Positions 18,522 through 27,272 of a DNA stretch of 64,000 bases are shown here, piece by piece. This stretch comes from Sphingomonas sp. SORGH_AS_0879. Its GTDB lineage: Bacteria > Pseudomonadota > Alphaproteobacteria > Sphingomonadales > Sphingomonadaceae. A program made the position numbers and the translations under genes. The notes beneath the pieces are model-generated. The model worked only from the letters and a program-made list of their open reading frames with translations. It made no database searches and was not told the origin of the DNA. The stretch covers positions 2,490,001 to 2,554,000 of the forward strand of contig NZ_JAUTBJ010000002.1 of NCBI RefSeq assembly GCF_030819175.1, written 5' to 3'. Numbering within the stretch: position 1 is the first letter of the stretch; each line of letters begins with the position of its first letter.

Positions 18522-19973
18522 ATGCTGACCACCAACCCCTTCGACGACGACAAACTCCGCGAGGAATGCGGCATCTTCGGCGTGTCCGGCGCCGACGGCG
18601 CGGCGGCACTGACCGCCCTCGGCCTGCACGCGCTCCAGCATCGCGGCCAGGAAGCGGCGGGGATCACCAGCTTCGACGGGACGCTGTTCCATACGCACCG
18701 CGCCATGGGCCATGTCGCGGGCAATTTCGACCGTGACGACGTGATTCGCGGCCTGCCGGGCGATGTCGCCTGCGGCCATGTCCGCTATTCGACCACCGGC
18801 GAAACCGCGCTGCGCAACGTCCAGCCGCTTTATGCCGATCTGTCGACCGGCGGCTTCGCCATCGCGCATAACGGCAATATCTCCAACGCGATGAAGCTGC
18901 GTCGCGAACTCGTCCGTCGCGGTTCGATCTTCCAGTCGACCAGCGATACCGAGACGATCATCCATCTGGTCGCCACTTCCAACTACCGCACCCTGCTCGA
19001 CCGGTTCATCGACGCGCTGAAGCAGGTCGAGGGCGCCTACTCCCTCATCGTGATGACGCCCGAGGGCATGATCGCCTGCCGCGATCCGCTGGGCATCCGG
19101 CCGCTGGTCATGGGCCGCCTCGACGGTTCGGTGATCTTCGCCTCGGAGACGGTAGCGCTCGACGTGTGCGGCGCGACCTTCGAGCGCGCGGTAGAGCCGG
19201 GCGAACTGGTCATCGTGCAGGGCAACGAGATCCGCTCGATCCACCCGTTCCAGTCGGTCGCCCCCCGCCCCTGCATCTTCGAATGGGTCTATTTCAGCCG
19301 CCCCGATTCGATCGCGGGCGACCAGTCGGTCTATTCGGTCCGCAAGGAAATCGGTGCGCAGCTTGCGCATGAAGCGCCGGTCGATGCCGATCTGGTCATC
19401 CCGGTTCCCGATTCGGGCGTCCCCGCCGCGATCGGCTATGCCCAGGCGTCGGGCATTCCGTTCGAACTGGGCATCATCCGCTCGCACTATGTCGGTCGCA
19501 CCTTCATCCAGCCGGGTGACAAGGTCCGGCATCTGGGCGTCAAGCTGAAGCACAATGCCAATCGCGCGCTGATCCAGGGCAAGAAGGTCGTCCTGATCGA
19601 CGATTCGATCGTGCGCGGCACCACCAGCCTCAAGATCGTGCAGATGATGCGCGAAGCCGGCGCGGCGGAGGTGCATATGCGCATCGCCAGCCCGCCGACC
19701 CGGCATAGCTGCTTCTACGGCGTCGACACGCCCGAGCGCGCCAAGCTGCTCGCCGCCAAGCTGGACCTGGGCGGCATGACCGACTTCATCCATGCCGACA
19801 GCCTGTCCTTCGTGTCGATCGAGGGGCTGTACAAGGCGCTGAACGCGGCGCGCGGCGATACGCCCAGCTATTGCGACGCCTGCTTCACCGGCGACTATCC
19901 GACGACGCTGACCGACCATGACGAAACCGCGCCGGTCGATCAGTTCCAGTTGCTGGCGGAGCGGGTCGCCTGA
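18522..19973 (+). CDS. purF: Amidophosphoribosyltransferase
   Basis: A 483-residue PurF, the first committed step of purine synthesis (PRPP plus glutamine to phosphoribosylamine). After a 15-residue propeptide comes Cys16, the Ntn-type nucleophile (LREECGIFGV). The glutaminase part includes HALQHRGQEAAGI, GHVRYSTTG and NGNISN. The phosphoribosyltransferase part carries the PRPP loop VVLIDDSIVRGTTS. The ATG at 18522 is chosen over a TTG at 18495. The stop overlaps the next gene's start (TGATG). Confidence 0.95.
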   Translation: MLTTNPFDDDKLREECGIFGVSGADGAAALTALGLHALQHRGQEAAGITSFDGTLFHTHRAMGHVAGNFDRDDVIRGLPGDVACGHVRYSTTGETALRNVQPLYADLSTGGFAIAHNGNISNAMKLRRELVRRGSIFQSTSDTETIIHLVATSNYRTLLDRFIDALKQVEGAYSLIVMTPEGMIACRDPLGIRPLVMGRLDGSVIFASETVALDVCGATFERAVEPGELVIVQGNEIRSIHPFQSVAPRPCIFEWVYFSRPDSIAGDQSVYSVRKEIGAQLAHEAPVDADLVIPVPDSGVPAAIGYAQASGIPFELGIIRSHYVGRTFIQPGDKVRHLGVKLKHNANRALIQGKKVVLIDDSIVRGTTSLKIVQMMREAGAAEVHMRIASPPTRHSCFYGVDTPERAKLLAAKLDLGGMTDFIHADSLSFVSIEGLYKALNAARGDTPSYCDACFTGDYPTTLTDHDETAPVDQFQLLAERVA

Positions 19974-20683
19974 TGGCGGGGGCGCTGTCTGGCAAGCTGG
20001 CCCTCGTCACCGGGGCCAGCCGGGGGATCGGTGCCGCGACCGCCATCGCGCTGGGGGCGGCGGGGGCGCATGTCGTCCTGACCGCCCGCACCCCCAAGGG
20101 GCTGGAAGAGGTCGAGGAGACCATCTTCAACGCGGGCGGATCGGCGACGATCGCCCCGCTCGACCTGGCGGAAAACGACTCGATCGCCCGCCTCGCCGCC
20201 GCGATCGGCGAACGCTGGCAGGCGCTGGACGTGATGGTCCTGAACGCCGCGATGCTGGGTTCGCTGGCCGCCGTGCCCGCCATAGACCCTAAGGAATTCG
20301 CCCGCGTCCTGACCCTGAACGTCAGTGCGCAGGCCGCGCTGATCTCCGCCTTCGACCCGATGCTCCGGCGCTCGGATGCGGCGCGGGTGATCGGCGTCAC
20401 GTCCTCGGTCGGGCGCAAGCCGCGCGCCTATTGGGGGGCGTACGGCGCGTCCAAGGCGGCGTTCGAGACGTTGCTGGGTGCCTATGGCGACGAAACCGCC
20501 GAGATCAGCCGAATCCGCACCGCGATCCTCGATCCCGGTGCGACGCGGACGGAGATGCGGGCCAAGGCCTATCCGGGTGAAGACCCTGCGTCGGTGAAAG
20601 CACCGGAGGTGGTGGCGGCGCGGATCGTGGAACTGGCGATCGGCGGTTTCGAGTCCGGGCATTTCGAGCGGGTGGGGTTGTAA
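19973..20683 (+). CDS. SDR family NAD(P)-dependent oxidoreductase
   Basis: A 236-residue classical SDR. It has the cofactor loop LVTGASRGIGAATAIALG, an NAA-type motif (VLNAAMLGS), the catalytic Ser in VTSSVGRK and YGASKAAFE with the Tyr/Lys pair. It overlaps the purF stop by one base and is probably translated from the same messenger. The substrate is unknown; the family is too broad to say more. Confidence 0.85.
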   Translation: MAGALSGKLALVTGASRGIGAATAIALGAAGAHVVLTARTPKGLEEVEETIFNAGGSATIAPLDLAENDSIARLAAAIGERWQALDVMVLNAAMLGSLAAVPAIDPKEFARVLTLNVSAQAALISAFDPMLRRSDAARVIGVTSSVGRKPRAYWGAYGASKAAFETLLGAYGDETAEISRIRTAILDPGATRTEMRAKAYPGEDPASVKAPEVVAARIVELAIGGFESGHFERVGL

Positions 20684-20705
20684 GCTTGCGGCCACGGCTG
20701 GGCGT

Positions 20706-20795
20706 GGCCTTCGACTTCGCTCGGGCTGAACGGATGTTTGGAAGGGCGGCTATTCCCACCAGCCGTTCGGGTTGAACATAGTCGAAGGCCAAGGG
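20706..20795. repeat. Inverted pair of extragenic repeats between convergent genes
   Basis: The copy at 20706-20733 (GCCTTCGACTTCGCTCGGGC, then TGAACGG) faces the copy at 20763-20795 (CCGTTCGGGTTGAACATAGT, then CGAAGGCCAAGGG). They can pair across a 29-base loop. The pair fills the gap between the SDR stop and the holB stop and probably terminates both transcripts. Confidence 0.72.
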
Positions 20796-20801
20796 AAAAC
20801 C

Positions 20802-21776
20802 TCACCGCAACGTCGCGATGATCCCCGCCATCTCGAACACCGTTCCCTGCGCATCCAGCGACAGCCCGCGCGCCGCCCCGGCCAGATCCTGCGCCGCCGC
20901 ATAGGCATCGAGCGCGGCCTTCAGCCCCGGCCCCGATCGCCCACGCGCCCGGTTCGCGATGAAGGCGGGCACTCGATCGAGAAACGCCTCGTACCGCGCC
21001 TGAGACGCTTTGCCTGCCAGCGCCTTGGCCAGCTTGACCCGCTCGGCATTGCCGGGGTCGCCAGTTTCAGCGATCCGCGCGATGGCGCTGTCCAGCCCGG
21101 CGATATTCAGTCCGGCGAAGCGCAAGGCCCGGCCCGGCGCACCGTCCGCCACCGCGACCAGCGCGGCGATCTCGTCCTCGTCCGCCTCGGGCAACTCCAT
21201 CCGCAGCACGCGCGCAACGTCCGCGTCCGCCAGCCGCTCGAAACGCAGCAACCGACACCGCGACCGGATCGTCGGCAGCAATCGTCCCGGCGCATGGCTG
21301 ACCAGCAGGAACACCGTTCCCGCCGGCGGCTCCTCCAGATTCTTCAGAAGCGCGTTCGCCCCGCCCCGCTCCAGATCGTCGATCGCGTCGATCAGCACGA
21401 CCCGCGCCGGACCCATGGCGGGCGCGGTGGCGAACATCGGTTGCAGCGTGCGGACCTGCGCGATGGTGATCGAGCGCGCCAGATCCTGATCGGGCTTTTC
21501 CGCATCCTTGGGCAACCGCGCCATGACGCGAAAATCGGGATGTGACCCCGCCGCCATCAGTCGTGCGGTCGGATGCTCCTCGGGCACCGCCAGCCCGGGC
21601 GGCAAGGCCCCCGCCCCGCTCGCCCGCGCCAGCAGCCGCGTCGCCGCCGCCCGCGCGAAGCTCGCCTTGCCCACACCCTCCGGCCCGGCGATCAGCCAGG
21701 CATGGTGCAGCTTGGCGCCGCCCAGCGCGGCGGCAAAGGCGGCCTGCGCCGCATCATTGCCGACCGGCAGGGTCAT
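20802..21776 (-). CDS. holB: DNA polymerase III subunit delta'
   Basis: A 324-residue clamp-loader subunit. Features are HHAWLIAGPEGVGKASFARA (P-loop type), VLIDAIDDLERGGANALLKN at the Walker-B position, EEPPAGTVFLLVSHAPGRLL and TIRSRCRLLRF (the SRC motif). The Cys zinc site found in other clamp-loader subunits is not visible. It lies 7 bases after the DD-carboxypeptidase stop, so it is the last gene of that transcript. I expect tmk between the two in relatives, but it is absent here. Confidence 0.9.
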   Translation of the reverse strand: MTLPVGNDAAQAAFAAALGGAKLHHAWLIAGPEGVGKASFARAAATRLLARASGAGALPPGLAVPEEHPTARLMAAGSHPDFRVMARLPKDAEKPDQDLARSITIAQVRTLQPMFATAPAMGPARVVLIDAIDDLERGGANALLKNLEEPPAGTVFLLVSHAPGRLLPTIRSRCRLLRFERLADADVARVLRMELPEADEDEIAALVAVADGAPGRALRFAGLNIAGLDSAIARIAETGDPGNAERVKLAKALAGKASQARYEAFLDRVPAFIANRARGRSGPGLKAALDAYAAAQDLAGAARGLSLDAQGTVFEMAGIIATLR

Positions 21777-21783
21777 GTTCGGC

Positions 21784-22956
21784 TCAACCGAAGAGCGAGG
21801 TCAGTCCGGCCCAGGCGCGGCCGAAAAAGCCCGCCTCGCCCACATCCTTGTCGGCGACCAGCGGCAGGCGCTGCGCGGGCATGTCGGGCGAACTGACGAC
21901 CAGATCGGCGATATGCTGACCCGCCTTGATCGGCGCCTTGATTGGCCCCTGATAGACGACCTTGGCACTGATCGCCGGATCGAGTCCGGCGGGCAACGTC
22001 ACGGTCAACTGGCGCGGCGCGACCAGCCCGACGCTGCCCGACGATCCCATCTGCACCTCGGCGTCGGCGACCTTCCTGCCCTGCGCCACCACGGGCTTGG
22101 CCTGCCACGCGCGGAAGCCCCAGTTCATGAACTTGACCGACTCGTCGGCGCGCGCGTTCGAGCTGTTCAGTCCGGCCATCACCATCACCAGACGGCGACC
22201 ATTCTGCTCGGCCGAACCGGTGAAGCCATAGCCCGCTTCCTCGGTATGGCCGGTCTTCAGGCCGTCGGCTCCCGCGACGCGGCCCAACAGCGGATCACGG
22301 TTCGCCTGGGTGATGGCGTTGCCGCCCATCGTCTTGCCCCAGGTGAAATCCCGGCGCGAATAGAATTGCTTGTAGAGTTGCGGGAAGTCCTGGATCGTGT
22401 GGTCGGCCAGATCGGCCAGATCACGCGCGGTGACATAGGTCACGCCGCCGTCCGGCCAGCCATTGGCGGTGCCGAAATGGCTGTTGTTCAGGCCGATCTG
22501 CCTGGCGGTGCGGTTCATCCGCTCGACGAAATTCTGCTCGGTGCCCGCGATATGCTCGGCCAGCACGACGCAGGCGTCGTTGCCCGACAGGGTGACGATA
22601 CCGTAGAGCAGGTTGGCGACGCTGACCTGCTCGTTCGGCGACAGGAACATGGTCGACCCCGCCTGCGGGCCGTGCCACTTGGCCCAGGTTTCCGGCTGCA
22701 CCGTGACCATGTCGTTCAGCTTCAACTGGCCCTTCTTGACCAGATCAAAGGCGACATAGACCGTCATCATCTTCGCCATCGACGCCGGGGGCATGCGACG
22801 GTCGGCGTCGCGCTGAAACAGGACCGCGCCCGAGGACAGGTCCTTCATGAAGGCGACCGGCGCGGTCGTCTGAAACTCCGGCGCGGCGGCGACCGAGGGA
22901 TTGGCGAGCGCGACCAGGGCGAGCGGAGCGGCAAAAGATGCGTACAGGGTCTTCAT
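21784..22956 (-). CDS. D-alanyl-D-alanine carboxypeptidase (PBP5/6 type)
   Basis: A 390-residue penicillin-binding protein that trims the terminal D-Ala of muropeptides. It has a signal peptide of about 25 residues (FAAPLALVALANPSVAAA). The catalytic triad motifs are present: Ser59-x-x-Lys62 (PPASMAKMM), Ser124-Gly-Asn126 and Lys234-Thr-Gly. A C-terminal PBP5-like beta domain ends in an amphipathic helix (FFGRAWAGLTSLF) for membrane attachment. It sits between rlpA (31 bases upstream) and holB (7 bases downstream). Confidence 0.92.
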   Translation of the reverse strand: MKTLYASFAAPLALVALANPSVAAAPEFQTTAPVAFMKDLSSGAVLFQRDADRRMPPASMAKMMTVYVAFDLVKKGQLKLNDMVTVQPETWAKWHGPQAGSTMFLSPNEQVSVANLLYGIVTLSGNDACVVLAEHIAGTEQNFVERMNRTARQIGLNNSHFGTANGWPDGGVTYVTARDLADLADHTIQDFPQLYKQFYSRRDFTWGKTMGGNAITQANRDPLLGRVAGADGLKTGHTEEAGYGFTGSAEQNGRRLVMVMAGLNSSNARADESVKFMNWGFRAWQAKPVVAQGRKVADAEVQMGSSGSVGLVAPRQLTVTLPAGLDPAISAKVVYQGPIKAPIKAGQHIADLVVSSPDMPAQRLPLVADKDVGEAGFFGRAWAGLTSLFG

Positions 22957-22987
22957 GGGTGTTCCGTGACCAAAGGGAGCCGAGAGG

Positions 22988-23671
22988 TCAATCCTGATGG
23001 ATCAGGATGCGGGCGTCGTCATAACCGGCTTGCGCCGCCGCGTCACGCAACGCTTTGGCGGAATCGGCCGTCATCCCTGTCTGTTCGACGCGCCAGAGAC
23101 GTCCGACATGGCTGACCCTCGCGGCAAAGCGATGCGCCATGGCGTCCGCCCGCTGGCGGCTGGAAAAACTGCCGAGTTGAACGCGGTAGCGGCTATGGCC
23201 GTCGAGCAGGATGGGCCGGGCGACGGCGGGTGCGGCGTTGGCGCCCGCCAGCACCAGCCCCGGACCATCGTCGCCCGACACCAGTGCACGCAGGCGGATG
23301 GTGGCGACCGCCCGACGGCTGGTGCCCAACAGGCGCGCCGCGCCCAGCGACAGGTCCGCCAGGCGATCGCGCCGCCCCGGCCCCCGGTCCCCGACCCGCG
23401 CGACGATCGTTCGCCCGGTATCGACATCGGTCACCTCGACCATCGAATTGAGCGGCAGGCTGCGATGCGCGATCATCACCTCGTCCGGGTCCAAGCGCCG
23501 CCCGGTCGCGGTCCGTCGACCGGCCAGTTCCTGTCCATACCAACTCGCGCGCCCCGTCGCCTGATAGGGGCCATAGCGCGGGGCCGCCCCATCCTCGGCA
23601 TGCGCCATGGCGGAGGTCATGGCGACCAGCGCCATGCCGATCAGCGCGATCGCGTCAGCCCGCGATCGCAT
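22988..23671 (-). CDS. rlpA: Septal ring lytic transglycosylase RlpA family protein (with SPOR domain)
   Basis: A 227-residue exported protein. After a signal peptide (ALIGMALVAMTSAMAHA) comes the double-psi beta-barrel of RlpA: GRASWYGQELAGRRTATG, AHRSLPLNSMVEVTDVDTG and [26 protein letters not shown]. It retains the His and the Asp of DRGP used for glycan cleavage. The last about 70 residues form a SPOR domain (RYRVQLGSFSSRQRADAMAH) for denuded septal glycan. Its start overlaps the mltB stop by 17 bases. Confidence 0.88.
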   Translation of the reverse strand: MRSRADAIALIGMALVAMTSAMAHAEDGAAPRYGPYQATGRASWYGQELAGRRTATGRRLDPDEVMIAHRSLPLNSMVEVTDVDTGRTIVARVGDRGPGRRDRLADLSLGAARLLGTSRRAVATIRLRALVSGDDGPGLVLAGANAAPAVARPILLDGHSRYRVQLGSFSSRQRADAMAHRFAARVSHVGRLWRVEQTGMTADSAKALRDAAAQAGYDDARILIHQD

Positions 23672-24719
23672 CGGCCAGCAATCCCACCGAGAGCGCGTAG
23701 AAATTGGAGCAGTTATAATCCAGGATGACCCGGTAATTGCCGGTCAGCAGATAAGCGGTCTGCCCCGGCCCGTCGGGCTCCATCAGCGTCGCCAGCACCT
23801 GATCGCCCGGCCAGGCCACGCCCTGCGGAACGATGCCCAGCGCGCGCCATTCGGCCATGGTCCGCCATCCGCTGTGCCGCTCGAACACGCGCGGGCAGCG
23901 CGGGCTGACCAACCGGTTGCGGACCATCGATTGGTCGAACCCGGCGGGCACCGTCACCGCGAAGCCCCAGGGCTGTCCGGCGCGCCATCCGGCGTTGACG
24001 AAGTAATTGCCGATCGAGGCCAGCGTATCGGCCTCACTGTTCCAGATATCGGCGCGTCCGTCGCCATCGCCGTCGCGAGCCAGCCGCAGATAGATGGAGG
24101 GCAGGAATTGCGGATTGCCCGTCGCTCCGGCCCAACTGCCCTTGAGCTGATCACGGGTCACGCCCCGGTCCATCATCTTCAGGGCGGCAATGAACTCACC
24201 CTCGAACAGCGGACGGCGACGCCCTTCATAGGCCAGGCTGGCCAATGATCGGATCAGGTCGAAATTGCCGGTATAAGAGCCGTAATTGGTCTCATGCCCC
24301 CAAATGGCGACCATGATCGATTCGGGGACCCCCGTCTCGCGTTCGATCCGCGACAGGCGCGGGCGCTGCGCCAGATATTTGGTCCGCCCCCGACCGATCC
24401 GGGCGGCATCGACATGCGCCGCCTTATAAGGCGCGAAGGGGCTGAACCCGCTATTGGCGGGGCCGCCCGGCTGCCGCCGGTCCAACTCGATCACCCGCGA
24501 ATTGAGCGTCAGGGTCGGCAGAACCGAATCCAGCGTCGCGCGGCTGACGCCCTGGTTCAGCGCCGTACCGCGAAACTGTTGAAGATAGCTTTGAAATCCG
24601 GCCTCATCCTGCGCCTGCGCCTGCGCCTGCGCCTGCGCCGCACCGCCGCTCAGCGACAGCAGCGCCAGACCCGAGAAAAAGCCGAGGCGCTTCACACGCC
24701 GGATCATCGTCCCCCACAT
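23655..24719 (-). CDS. mltB: Lytic murein transglycosylase, MltB type
   Basis: A 354-residue (or 350 from the ATG at 24707) transglycosylase cutting the glycan strand with anhydro-ring formation. The catalytic Glu lies in IMVAIWGHETNYGSYTGNFD. GATGNPQFLPSIYLRLARDGDGDGRADIWN is the family substrate region. The export signal (FFSGLALLSLSGGAAQA) runs into five Ala-Gln pairs encoded by a hexanucleotide repeat. There is no lipobox, so it is soluble in the periplasm. It heads the run mltB-rlpA-dac-holB. Confidence 0.9.
   Translation of the reverse strand: MWGTMIRRVKRLGFFSGLALLSLSGGAAQAQAQAQAQDEAGFQSYLQQFRGTALNQGVSRATLDSVLPTLTLNSRVIELDRRQPGGPANSGFSPFAPYKAAHVDAARIGRGRTKYLAQRPRLSRIERETGVPESIMVAIWGHETNYGSYTGNFDLIRSLASLAYEGRRRPLFEGEFIAALKMMDRGVTRDQLKGSWAGATGNPQFLPSIYLRLARDGDGDGRADIWNSEADTLASIGNYFVNAGWRAGQPWGFAVTVPAGFDQSMVRNRLVSPRCPRVFERHSGWRTMAEWRALGIVPQGVAWPGDQVLATLMEPDGPGQTAYLLTGNYRVILDYNCSNFYALSVGLLADAIAG
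24608..24637. repeat. Hexanucleotide microsatellite in the mltB signal-peptide end
   Basis: Five tandem CCTGCG units (plus strand), coding for Ala-Gln repeats at the presumed signal-peptidase cleavage zone of MltB. Unit changes would stay in frame. Confidence 0.8.
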
Positions 24720-24882
24720 GCCCTCTGTTTGCCATAGCGCGGGCTCCGCCGGAACCTCGCGTCACCGCAACGACGGCACGCTCAACCGCGCCCGACATGG
24801 GCAGCACGTGCGAAAATGATCGCGCAATCCATAGTGGATTTGCCCGCTCGCTTGGGGTAAACGCACCTCCCGCGCCGATCCC

Positions 24883-24972
24883 GGAAGAGTGGCCGAGCGG
24901 TTTAAGGCACCGGTCTTGAAAACCGGCGATGGTGCAAGCCATCCGTGGGTTCGAATCCCACCTCTTCCGCCA
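24883..24972 (+). tRNA. tRNA-Ser (anticodon TGA)
   Basis: The 90-base sequence folds as a class II tRNA. The acceptor GGAAGAG pairs with CTCTTCC. The D arm is in GGCCGAGCGGTTTAAGGC. The anticodon stem CCGGT/ACCGG holds the loop CTTGAAA with anticodon TGA. There is a long variable arm (GATGGTGCAAGCCATC), and the T arm is GTGGG-TTCGAATCCCAC. The CCA end (24970-24972) is encoded. It reads UCA and wobble UCN serine codons. Confidence 0.96.
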
Positions 24973-25029
24973 TCCATGCCAAGCCGCGACGCGGTGAACG
25001 TCGCGGCCGATCAGACCGCCCTCGACGCC

Positions 25030-26467
25030 TTACGGTCCGACATCCGCCGCGCCGGTCTGGACGCGCAACGCCTTGCCCGCCTTGAAGCCCAGTGCCGAGC
25101 CGATGCGATCGTCCCAGCCATAGGGGTCGTTGCGGACGATCGGCTCACCGTCGTCGTCGAACAGCACGGTCTGGTAGAGCAGCCGGACCGGAATCTGGCG
25201 CGGCAGTTTGACGAAGCTCTCCTTGCCCGTCTGCCGCGCCTGGTGCCACTGATCGAGCACGTCCTCGTCCCTGGCGAGCATCTCCGCGAATCCCAGTGCG
25301 TCGTCGACGCGAACGCAGCCATGGCTGCGCTGGCGCTGAACCATGCCGAACATCACCTTGGCGGGGGTGTCGTGCAGATAGATGGCGTGGTCGTTCTGCA
25401 TGTCGAACTTGACCAGGCCCAGCGAGTTCTTGGGGCCGGGCTGCTGGACGATCCAGCCGTCCTTCCAGACCATGTTGTTCGCCTTGAGATACCCCGCGCC
25501 CTTCTTGGCGATCTCCTTCTCCTGGATGGAACGGGGCACCGTCCAGGTCGGGTTGGCGACGAGGCGGAAGATGGGCGAGCTAAGCTGCGGCGTCTCGGTG
25601 TCGGGTTCGCCGACCACCACCTTGCGGCTGTCGACGATCTTGCCGTCGCGCCAATAGGTCAGCCGCGCCGCCGCGATGTTGACGTCGATCCGGGTCGCGG
25701 GCGGCGTGCGTTCCAGCCAGCGGAGCCGCTCCATCGCGATCGCCACCGCGCGCGCGCGGTCGGCGTCCGACATGTTGAGGATCGCCAGCGCCTCGTCACC
25801 GATGACGCCGTCGGGCTTCATGCCGTAATCCGCCTGCATCTGCCGAACGGCGGCAACCATCTGGGGGGTGTAGGTGGCGCCCGGCGCGATATTGCGGGGC
25901 AGATAGTCCAGAATGACCAGTTCGCGCGCGATGGCGGGAAGTCGGGGATCCGTGGCACCGGGCTTGATCGCCTCGCCGCTGTCGACGATCGGGGTCGCGC
26001 TATCCTGTGGCTGGGGCTGGGCGCACCAGCTTGAGATAGGCGGCGGAGAGCTTCTTGTAATTGGCGTCCTGCGGTGCAAGGCCGTTCAGCCAACCGGTCA
26101 GGTCCCCGGCCTTGAGCGCCGCCGCCAGACCCGCCTTCAGGTCGGGCGACGGGCGGGGGACCGTATAGACGTCATAGAGCTTGGTCGGATCGGTCGCTCC
26201 GCGCGCCAGCGCCGCCGCATAGCGCAGCGCCTGGGTGGTCAGGGCGGCGTCATGGCTGACATCGGCATCGAAGGGCATATGGTCGAGCCCGTGCGCGGCG
26301 CGCGCATCGATCGCCTCGCGCAGCTGCGATCTGGTCTTGTCGCTCCATTGGGCGGGTCCGGCCTGCTCCTTGGCGGGGGCGGTCACATTCCGATCCGCGG
26401 TGCCCTGCCCGCTACATCCTGCCAGCATCATGGCCAGCACCAACGACGTCCCCATCCGCTTCTGCAC
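25030..26467 (-). pseudogene. L,D-transpeptidase (YcbB/LdtD type), split by a frameshift
   Basis: Two frames together make one protein of about 478 residues. The first, GTG at 26467 to TAG at 26000, gives a lipoprotein signal (VLAMMLAGCSGQ) and the YcbB-type scaffold domain, ending AAYLKLVRPAPATG. The second continues from about 26030 to 25030 with QDSATPIVDSGEA, a peptidoglycan-binding-like part (YTPQMVAAVRQMQADYGM) and the YkuD catalytic domain. The catalytic Cys is in QRSHGCVRVDD, with the upstream His in YLHDTPAKVMFG. Removing one base near 26005-26030 restores RPAPAQDSATP. The enzyme would form 3-3 cross-links. Either it is a recent pseudogene or the base call is wrong. Confidence 0.82.
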
Positions 26468-26646
26468 AGGTCACTCCCTTATCCGGAAAGCAGCAACGCA
26501 CCGAAACGGCGTCGGCTCCCGATCAACCGAAGCGGCCCCAATCGGGCGAGCGGTGGGCATGGTGCGACGAGAGGGCGGAACGGGATCAAGTGTCGTCAAC
26601 CATCCTGTTGTAATAAGGGGCTTCCCTCCTCGACCGGAAAACGCAT
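26468..26646. other. Divergent gap between the L,D-transpeptidase and MepK-like genes
   Basis: Some 180 bases that must hold both promoters. I see no clear palindrome or sigma-70 box. Open frames here are short and lack a plausible start. Confidence 0.4.
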
Positions 26647-27195
26647 TTGTCTCAATCCCCTTATTCCCGCCGCGACCTGATTGGCGGTGGCGCGGCCGCG
26701 CTGGTGATGGCGGCGCTGTCGGAACGCGTGTCGGCACGCACGCCCGAACGCCGTCTCGCCTTCGTCAACGCCAACACTCGCGAGCGATGCGACGTGTGCT
26801 TCTTCGCCGATGGCCGCTACCGCGCCGATGGCCTCGCCGAGTTGAACCATGCGATGCGCGACTGGCGCACCGGCGCGACGCGGACGATGGACCCGAAGCT
26901 GCTCGACCTGCTGGTCCGCCTGCGTGATCGTCTGGACATCGCGCCGACCAAGCCGTTGCGGCTGGTGTCGGCCTATCGCAGCCCGAAGACCAACGGCGCG
27001 ATGCACGCCCGCTCGCACGGGGTCGCCAGCAAGAGCCAGCATATGCTGGGCAAGGCGACCGACATCGCCATTCCGGGCGTACCACTGAACCGGCTGCGCG
27101 ACGCGGCACTGTCGCTGCGTGCCGGGGGTGTCGGCTATTATCCGCATGACGGCTTCGTCCATGTCGATACGGGTCCGGTTCGCCACTGGAGCTGA
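26647..27195 (+). CDS. MepK-like (YcbK, DUF882) murein endopeptidase, Tat signal
   Basis: A 182-residue protein with an N-terminal twin-arginine signal (YSRRDLIGGGAAALVMAALS) and a DUF882/peptidase M15 domain. Zinc ligands are visible: His and Asp in SQHMLGKATDIAI and His in GFVHVDTGPVRHW; LVSAYRSPKTN is also typical. E. coli YcbK (MepK) cleaves 3-3 cross-links made by L,D-transpeptidases, and its gene neighbours ycbB. Here it diverges from the split L,D-transpeptidase. The start is TTG at 26647. Confidence 0.85.
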   Translation: MSQSPYSRRDLIGGGAAALVMAALSERVSARTPERRLAFVNANTRERCDVCFFADGRYRADGLAELNHAMRDWRTGATRTMDPKLLDLLVRLRDRLDIAPTKPLRLVSAYRSPKTNGAMHARSHGVASKSQHMLGKATDIAIPGVPLNRLRDAALSLRAGGVGYYPHDGFVHVDTGPVRHWS

Positions 27196-27272
27196 GCCCC
27201 GCATCCGGTCCGTTTCCCGGGCGGAACGGACCGCCCCTCCCTCTGTTGTCTCCTGCAAATCAAGGAGATGCC

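Noticed and set aside
24883..25029. tRNA-Ser as a possible integration site
   Set aside because: No integrase gene and no direct repeat of the tRNA 3' end downstream; flanking genes are core-type.
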